Assembly (NCBI GenBank): GCA_030686995.1
Contig: CM060691.1
Span: 86,673,055-86,737,054 of the forward strand
From: Artemisia argyi
Lineage: Eukaryota; Streptophyta; Magnoliopsida; Asterales; Asteraceae
DNA: 64,000 nt
Direction: 5' to 3'
Part shown: piece by piece, positions 58,480 to 64,000 of the stretch
Numbering within the stretch: position 1 is the first letter of the stretch
Layout of the letters: each line of letters begins with the position of its first letter
Program-made: the position numbers and the translations under genes
The notes under the pieces: generated by a model
Databases searched by the model: none
What the model was told of the DNA's origin: nothing
What the model saw: the letters and a program-made list of their open reading frames with translations, nothing else

Positions 58480-58693
58480 TACTCTTTGAATGTTTCGTCT
58501 CATATATTAATGCGTATAACTGAATTTAATATTTGAGAAAATTTCGGCAACATTTCCCCTCAACTCCCCAAATATGTGCATTAAAGACATATTCGTAGGA
58601 GTAAAGGGGAAACACTGTCGAAATTTTCACAAATAGTAAATCAATTATACGCATTCATATCCTAAATGAGACAAAACATTCAAAAAGCAGTCC
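58480..58693. repeat. Inverted repeat just upstream of the transposase gene
   Basis: 'ctttgaatgtttcgtctcat…atgcgtataactgaattt…gaaaatttcggcaacatttcccct' (left) is inverted at 58600-58690 ('aggggaaacactgtcgaaattttcac…tacgcattcat…gagacaaaacattcaaa'). Arms are about 85-95 bp at roughly 80 percent identity, ending 130 bp before the transposase start. Confidence 0.8.
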
Positions 58694-58888
58694 CAAACAG
58701 GGGACTTTCCGAAATTAATTTCTAATAAATTAATTTCGGACGGGTTTTCTATGGGATGCTTAACTTCGGACGGGGACTTTCCAAAATTAATCACTAAAGT
58801 CCTAAACCCTAAAATCATTTACAATAGTCTAACACAATTAAATACCATACAATAATATGAGCTTATTTGTTTAATATTATTTGTAGCT

Positions 58889-59049
58889 TATGAGCTTATT
58901 TGATTTTCGATTTATATATCACAAGACTTAATTTTCCGGCTTATATAAGTTTATTATATCATAATATAATTATATAAGCCCACAAATCTCCAAATAAGTC
59001 GGAAAATTTAAGCTTATGAAATATAAGCCGAAATCAAATAAGCTCATAA
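58889..59049. mobile_element. Palindromic MITE, copy 1 (gagcttatttg family)
   Basis: The left arm atgagcttatttgattttcg is inverted at 59030-59049, with the centre 'tatatcataatata'. It shares centre and arm words with 60226-60394. Confidence 0.65.
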
Positions 59050-59087
59050 GCCTACGTATAAGCTTTTATAAGCTCATAATTATCAAA

Positions 59088-59092
<5 letters not shown>

Positions 59093-59137
<45 letters not shown>
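59093..59137. repeat. Poly-A tract
   Basis: About 44 consecutive A. A second tract of similar length lies at 61980-62022. Confidence 0.95.
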
Positions 59138-59138
<1 letters not shown>

Positions 59139-60225
59139 AATTGGCAAAACACATTGCAAAAGTTAAATAAAAAATTAACAAATTAAAAGAATAACAAAAA
59201 TTAAAAATTAACAAATTAAAAGCCCTTGTGGGCTGCTGTTAATCAAATAAGCCAAAAAGAGCTGAATAAGCACAAGGGATAAGCCAACAATCTCAAATAA
59301 GCAAGCCAATTCACCACAGACCACAATAGGCTAAAAGTGGCCATTTTGCAGCCCTCTGTGGGGCCCACCTGGGTGATCACGGGTCCAAGGTGAAACCTGA
59401 TATGGAGAGCTGAGGTGGGGGGCTACCAAGTAAGCCAAGCTTCAGGACCAGGGGTCCAATGATGAGCTTATGGGGAGGGCTTGTAAAGATGGTGAATAAC
59501 TGAGGTGGTGGTGCAGGGGAGGTCAGTCCCCCTGCAGGTGTGTTTGGATGGCTGTGGACCCGACAGAAAAATTCACAAAAATAAAATAACACTAGGACAT
59601 CAAAGACAAGGTGGGGGGCTACAACTCCTAAAAATTTCAATCCCTAAAACACAACACAAAAATCACAATAAATCCTAGCATTTTTGCATTTCTGCACAAA
59701 AGAGATTTTTGACTTTTTATATTTTGCACCTACTTTGGCAGTTGAGATGACAAACCTACTTGTGTATCCACCACTGCCCCAATAGCAAGTCCCCACGACA
59801 CTACTTATGTCGTGGTACACATCACGAGCACAACCCATGGTGTGTCGTGTTCCCTAATCCCTAAGCAATCCTAGCAGCTTAAGAAGCAATCCTACATACT
59901 GATATAAGCCGAAACTAAACACCCTAGCATCTTAATAAGCAATCCCTGATTGGGTTGCCGTTAACCAAACGTACCTTTTCTGGTCTTGGCAGTTGGCTAG
60001 CTGGTCTCGGCTCTCGGCTGCTCTTGGCTATCGGCTGATCTTGACAGGAAACTCTAAAACGTTATAGAAAAATGTTATAAAACATTTAACTGTGAGCTTA
60101 TATAAGTTGAAAATACAAGCAGCCATGGTTATCGGCTGCTCATGGCTATCGGCTGATCCCTTTATAAGCTGAAAATACAAGCAGCCATGGTTTTCGGCTT
60201 ATAAATTAAGGGGGTGTTTGTTTGA
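59138..60225. other. Non-coding interior of the CACTA element
   Basis: G-rich patches at 59340-59600 and short repeats such as 'cggctgctcttggctatcggctgat' at 60010-60180. There is a 68-bp block at 59786-59853 whose copy is at 61817-61884. No gene seen. Confidence 0.5.
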
Positions 60226-60394
60226 GCTTATTTGTTTTCGGCTTATAAATCACAAGCTTCAATTTTCCGGCTTATTAGGAGACTTGTGGGCTTATATAAG
60301 TTTATTATATCATAATATACTTATATAAGCCCACAAGTCTCCATATAAGCTGGAAAATTGAAGCTTATGAAATATAAGCCGAAATCAAATGAGC
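60226..60394. mobile_element. Palindromic MITE, copy 2
   Basis: Left arm gcttatttgttttcggctta (60226 onward) and its inverse at 60375-60394, arms about 80 bp, centre 'tatatcataatata'. Flanks ggggtgtttg / caagcaca are imperfect inverted ends. Confidence 0.7.
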
Positions 60395-60492
60395 AATCCC
60401 AAGCACACCCTTGTTTGGACAGCATAAACCAAACAGACCTCATGGGCTGCTGTTAACCAAAAAACATAAACCAAGCACAGAAAAGTTACAAA

Positions 60493-61700
60493 ATAAGCCA
60501 CAAAAAAGTGAGCTAATGAAACATAAGCCGAAAACCATATAAGCCATAAGCCCCGCTATATAAGCCGAAACAGCCCCGGCTTATGGCTTATATGGTTTTT
60601 GGCTTATGTTTCATTAGCTCACTTTTTTGTGGCTTATAAGCTTATATAAGCAGAAAAAGTTACAAAATAATCCACAAACTGTGAGCTTATGAAACATAAG
60701 CCGAAAACCATAAAAGCCATAAGCCGGGGCTGTTTCAGCTTATATAGCGGGGCTTATGGCTTATATGGTTTTTGAAGTCAAAAACCATATAAGCCATAAG
60801 CCCCGCTATATAAGCCGAAACAGCCCCGGCTTATGGCTTATATGGTTTTCGGCTTATGTTTCATAAGCTCACAGTTTGTGGCTTATGTTTCATAAGTCAA
60901 AAAGTTACAAAATAAGCCACAAAAAAGTGAGCTAATGAAACATAAGCCGAAAACCATATAAGCCATAAGCCCCGCTATATAAGCCGAAACAGCCCCGGCT
61001 TATGGCTTATATGGTTTTCGGCTTATGTTTCATTAGCTCACTTTTTTGTAGCTCACTTTTTTGCGGCTTATAAGCTTATATAAGCAGAAAAAGTTACAAA
61101 ATAAGCCACAAACTGTGAGCTTATGAAACATAAGCCGAAAACCATAAAAGCCATAAGTCGGGGCTGTTTCGGCTTATATAGCGGGGCTTATGGCTTATAT
61201 GGTTTTTGAAGTCAAAAACCATATAAGCCATAAGCCCCGCTATATAAGCCGAAACAGCCCCGGCTTATGGCTTATATGGTTTTCGGCTTATGTTTCATAA
61301 GCTCACAGTTTGTGGCTTATGTTTCATAAGTCAAAAAGTTACAAAATAAGCCACAAAAAAGTAAGCTAATGAAACATAAGCCGAAAACCATATAAGCCAT
61401 AAGCCATAAGCCCCGCTATATAAGCCGAAATGGCTTATGGCTTATATGGTTTTCGGCTTATGTTTCATTAGCTCACTTTTTTGTAGCTCACTTTTTTGTG
61501 GCTTATAAGCTTATATAAGCAGAAAAAGTTACAAAATAAGCCACAAACTGTGAGCTTATGAAACATAAGCCGAAAACCATATAAGCCATAAGCCGGGGCT
61601 GTTTTAGCAGTGGCGGATGGCTTATTTGGCTTATGGCTTATGGTTTTTGACTTATGTTTCATAAGCTCACATTTTGTGCTTATTTTAAAACTTTTTCGGC
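60493..61700. repeat. Tandem array of nested long palindromes built on ATAAGCC/GGCTTAT
   Basis: The unit is about 420-435 bp and starts at 60493, 60912 and 61346. Each unit contains a 60-bp-arm hairpin (for example 60493-60552 against 60578-60637, one mismatch seen). The first two units also have a second palindrome with 104-bp arms and only 2 bp between them (60672-60775 / 60778-60881; 61106-61209 / 61212-61315). The third copy is partial and degenerates near 61600. Confidence 0.92.
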
Positions 61701-61779
61701 TTATATAATGGGGCTGCAAATTAGTGATCTTATGAAACATAAGCCATAAGCCATAAGCCAAATAAGCCATCCGCCACTG
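61608..61779. mobile_element. hAT-like palindromic element at the edge of the array
   Basis: CAGTGGCGGATGGCTTATTT at the left is inverted at 61760-61779. The tips fit hAT ends, but the inverted symmetry continues into the flanks (gctgtttt / aaaacagc), so it may be just another palindrome of the array. Confidence 0.4.
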
Positions 61780-61978
61780 CCAAAACAGCCCCTTGGCGTT
61801 GTCGTTAACCTAATACCAAGTCCCCACGACACTACTTTTGTCGTGGTACACATCACGAGCACACCCCATGGTGTGTCGTGTTCCAAAACATCAATTCAAG
61901 GGGCTAAAAAAATACATAAACATAAATTACTGAGTATAAACTTTTGGCGGCGACATGTCCCCGGTAGAAACATAAACA

Positions 61979-61979
<1 letters not shown>

Positions 61980-62022
<43 letters not shown>
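61980..62022. repeat. Poly-A tract
   Basis: About 43 consecutive A, followed by attaaacatg. Confidence 0.95.
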
Positions 62023-62025
<3 letters not shown>

Positions 62026-62540
62026 AAACATGTATACCTTTTGGTGGGCTCTCGTCTGTGGTCTCAGCTTGGTCTCGACAGGTCCCGGCTTGGTCTTGAC
62101 TCAACTGTGGTCTTGGCTGATGTGGTCTCCAAAGGAAAAAAAATCAAAAAAATTAATAAAATTCAAAAACATAATATATTTAACACAAATTAACACAATT
62201 AACAAAAATTCACACAAATTAACAAAATTAACAAAAATTGGAAAAAAATTAACCTGGGTCTTGGTTGGGTCAAGCAAGGAGAGTAAGAAAGGAGATGAGA
62301 ATAGAGAGAATCAAACAAGGAGAGGGGTTTAGGAGAGAATTAAACAAGGAGAGGGGTTTAGGAGATGCATCGTGCACAGTGGTGCGAGTGTGGGTGCTGT
62401 GGGGGAGATGGTGGTGCTGTAGTGGTGGTGGAGATGGTGGTGTTGTGGTCGTCTGTGGTCTCAGCGATGAAGTGGTTTTTTTTTCTAAGTGTACTGTTAG
62501 ATCCAATTCTGCTAATAATTGAGTGTGTTTATTGCGTTTA

Positions 62541-62780
62541 CTTTTAGCGGGGACATGTCCCCGCTGAAAGTGTGCTTTTGTCTTTTAGCAAATCTTTTAG
62601 CGGGGATATGTCCCCGCTAAAAGTTTTCATTATTAGCCAAAAGTTTTGGCGGGGTAAAATAAATGCATAGAGGGAAAAACAAAATTATTGGTGAAATCTT
62701 TTAGCGGGGACATGTCCCCGTCAAAAGTTTTCTAAATGACAAATCATATTTTCAGCGGGGACATGTCCCCGCTAAAAGTG
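62541..62780. repeat. Right subterminal palindromic repeats of the CACTA element
   Basis: Four good copies of 'tttagcggggacatgtccccgctaaaagt' (the best at 62547-62564 is perfectly palindromic), plus one broken copy near 62645. They match the left array and show that the element extends at least to here. Confidence 0.88.
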
Positions 62781-62904
62781 AGCACCAAAACATTTAAAAT
62801 TATCTTTAAATCATTTTAATTAAGTAAAATAATTTATAATTAATTTAAATCATTTAAAATTATTTTTAAATAATTTTAATTAACTTAAATCATTTATAAT
62901 TATT

Positions 62905-64000
62905 TTAAACGAATGAGTCGAGATGATACGGTTATACACGAGATGTTAAACGAATGAGTCGAGATGATAAGATTATACACGAGATGTTAAACGAATGAGT
63001 CGAGATGATATGGTTATGCACGAGATGTTAAACGAATGAGTCGAGATGATATGGCTATTCACGAGATGTTAAACGAATGAATCGAGATGATACGGTTATA
63101 CACGAGATGTTAAACGAATGAGTCAAGATGATACGGTTATGCACGAGATGTTAAACGAATGAGTCGAGATGATACGGTTATGCACGAGATGTTAAACGAA
63201 TGAGTCGAGATGATACGGTTATGCACGAGATGTTAAACGAATGAGTCGAGACGATAGGGTTATGCACGAGATGTTAAACGAATGAGTCGAGATGATACGG
63301 TTATGCACGAGATGTTAAACGAATGAGTCGAGACGATAGGGTTATACACGAGATGTTAAACGAATGAGTCGAGATGATACGGTTATACACGAGAAGTTAA
63401 ACGAATGATTCGAGATGATACGGTTATACACGAGAAGTTAAACGAATGAGTCGAGATGATACGGTTATACACGAGATATTAAACGAATGAGTCGAGATGA
63501 TACGGTTATACACGAGATGTTAAACGAATGAGTCGAGGTGATACGGTTATGCACGAGATGTTAAACGAATGAGTCGAGATGATAGGGTTATACACGAGAT
63601 GTTAAACGAATGAGTCGAGATGATACGGTTATGCACGAGATGTTAAACGAATGAGTCGAGATGATACGGTTATGCACGAGATGTTAAACGAATGAGTCGA
63701 GATGATAGGGTTATACACGAGATGTTAAACGAATGAGTCGAGATGATACGGTTATACACGAGATGTTAAACGAATGAGTCGAGATGATACGGTTATACAC
63801 GAGATGTTAAACGAATGAGTCGAGATGATACGGTTATACACGAGATGTTAAACGAATGAGTCGAGATGATAGGGTTATACACGAGATGTTAAACGAATGA
63901 GTCGAGATGATATGGTTATACACGAGATGTTAAACGAATGAGTCGAGATGATACGGTTATGCACGAGATGTTAAACGAATGATTCGAGATGATATGGTTA
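62905..64000. repeat. 41-bp tandem repeat array, running off the window
   Basis: The unit acgaatgagtcgagatgata, then cggttatacacgagatgtta plus one a, repeats with period 41 about 26-27 times. Variants are mainly at the cggtt/gggtt/tggtt and tatac/tatgc positions. It begins immediately after an AT-rich stretch next to the right subterminal repeats. Confidence 0.97.

Noticed and set aside
60493..61320. A CRISPR-like repeat array
   Set aside because: The repeats are palindromic, contiguous and in plant nuclear DNA with no spacer structure.
62905..64000. Telomeric or known centromeric satellite
   Set aside because: The 41-bp unit does not match the plant telomere repeat tttaggg, and I cannot link it to a known centromere satellite from sequence alone.

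Overview
The window reads as nuclear DNA of a flowering plant, most likely a daisy-family (Asteraceae) species. It has long introns with GT-AG borders, TATA-box promoters, a nuclear tRNA-Cys gene, a SIAMESE-type CDK inhibitor and dense nested transposons. The Asteraceae call is an inference from the Athila-type gag-protease wording (TTRSGVSYDGP, EDTIFDPGI), which I recognise from composite genomes.

Layout. 1-2000 is a pile of broken LTR elements: a decayed Ty3/gypsy 3' end, an Athila-like LTR piece and a Copia LTR with its primer binding site. 3378-4940 is a non-autonomous Mutator-like element with very long inverted repeats and a 9-bp target duplication. 5671-22197 (minus strand) is the main host gene: 15 hand-spliced exons, about 3,467 residues, extremely acidic, built from hierarchical repeats, with a short basic C-terminal tail. 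22.3-27.2 kb is mostly intergenic and carries two hAT-type MITEs with recognisable 8-bp target duplications. 27202-47330 is a decayed minus-strand Copia element split inside its integrase by a 15.9-kb Athila-type insertion (30106-46043, 5-bp duplication GACCC). That insertion is itself a composite of two LTR families and holds a 1.42-kb solo LTR (41159-42579, duplication GGTCC). Its only coding capacity is gag, protease and an env-like tail; RT, RNase H and integrase are missing.

50252-50569 is a short intact SMR (SIAMESE-related) gene whose promoter has two E2F sites and an MSA core. It is followed by tRNA-Cys(GCA) at 51189-51260. From 51578 to beyond the window end lies a large CACTA (En/Spm) element. 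It has a left TIR, palindromic subterminal repeats on both sides, a TnpA-like (Transposase_24) gene that splices cleanly, a tnp2 transposase gene with several frameshifts, a 1.6-kb nest of near-perfect palindromes, and a 41-bp tandem array that runs off the right edge.

Gene relationships: the acidic repeat gene and the SMR gene are independent single host genes; the remaining coding sequence belongs to transposons. All exon borders were placed by reading splice sites and reading frames by eye, with no transcript data.
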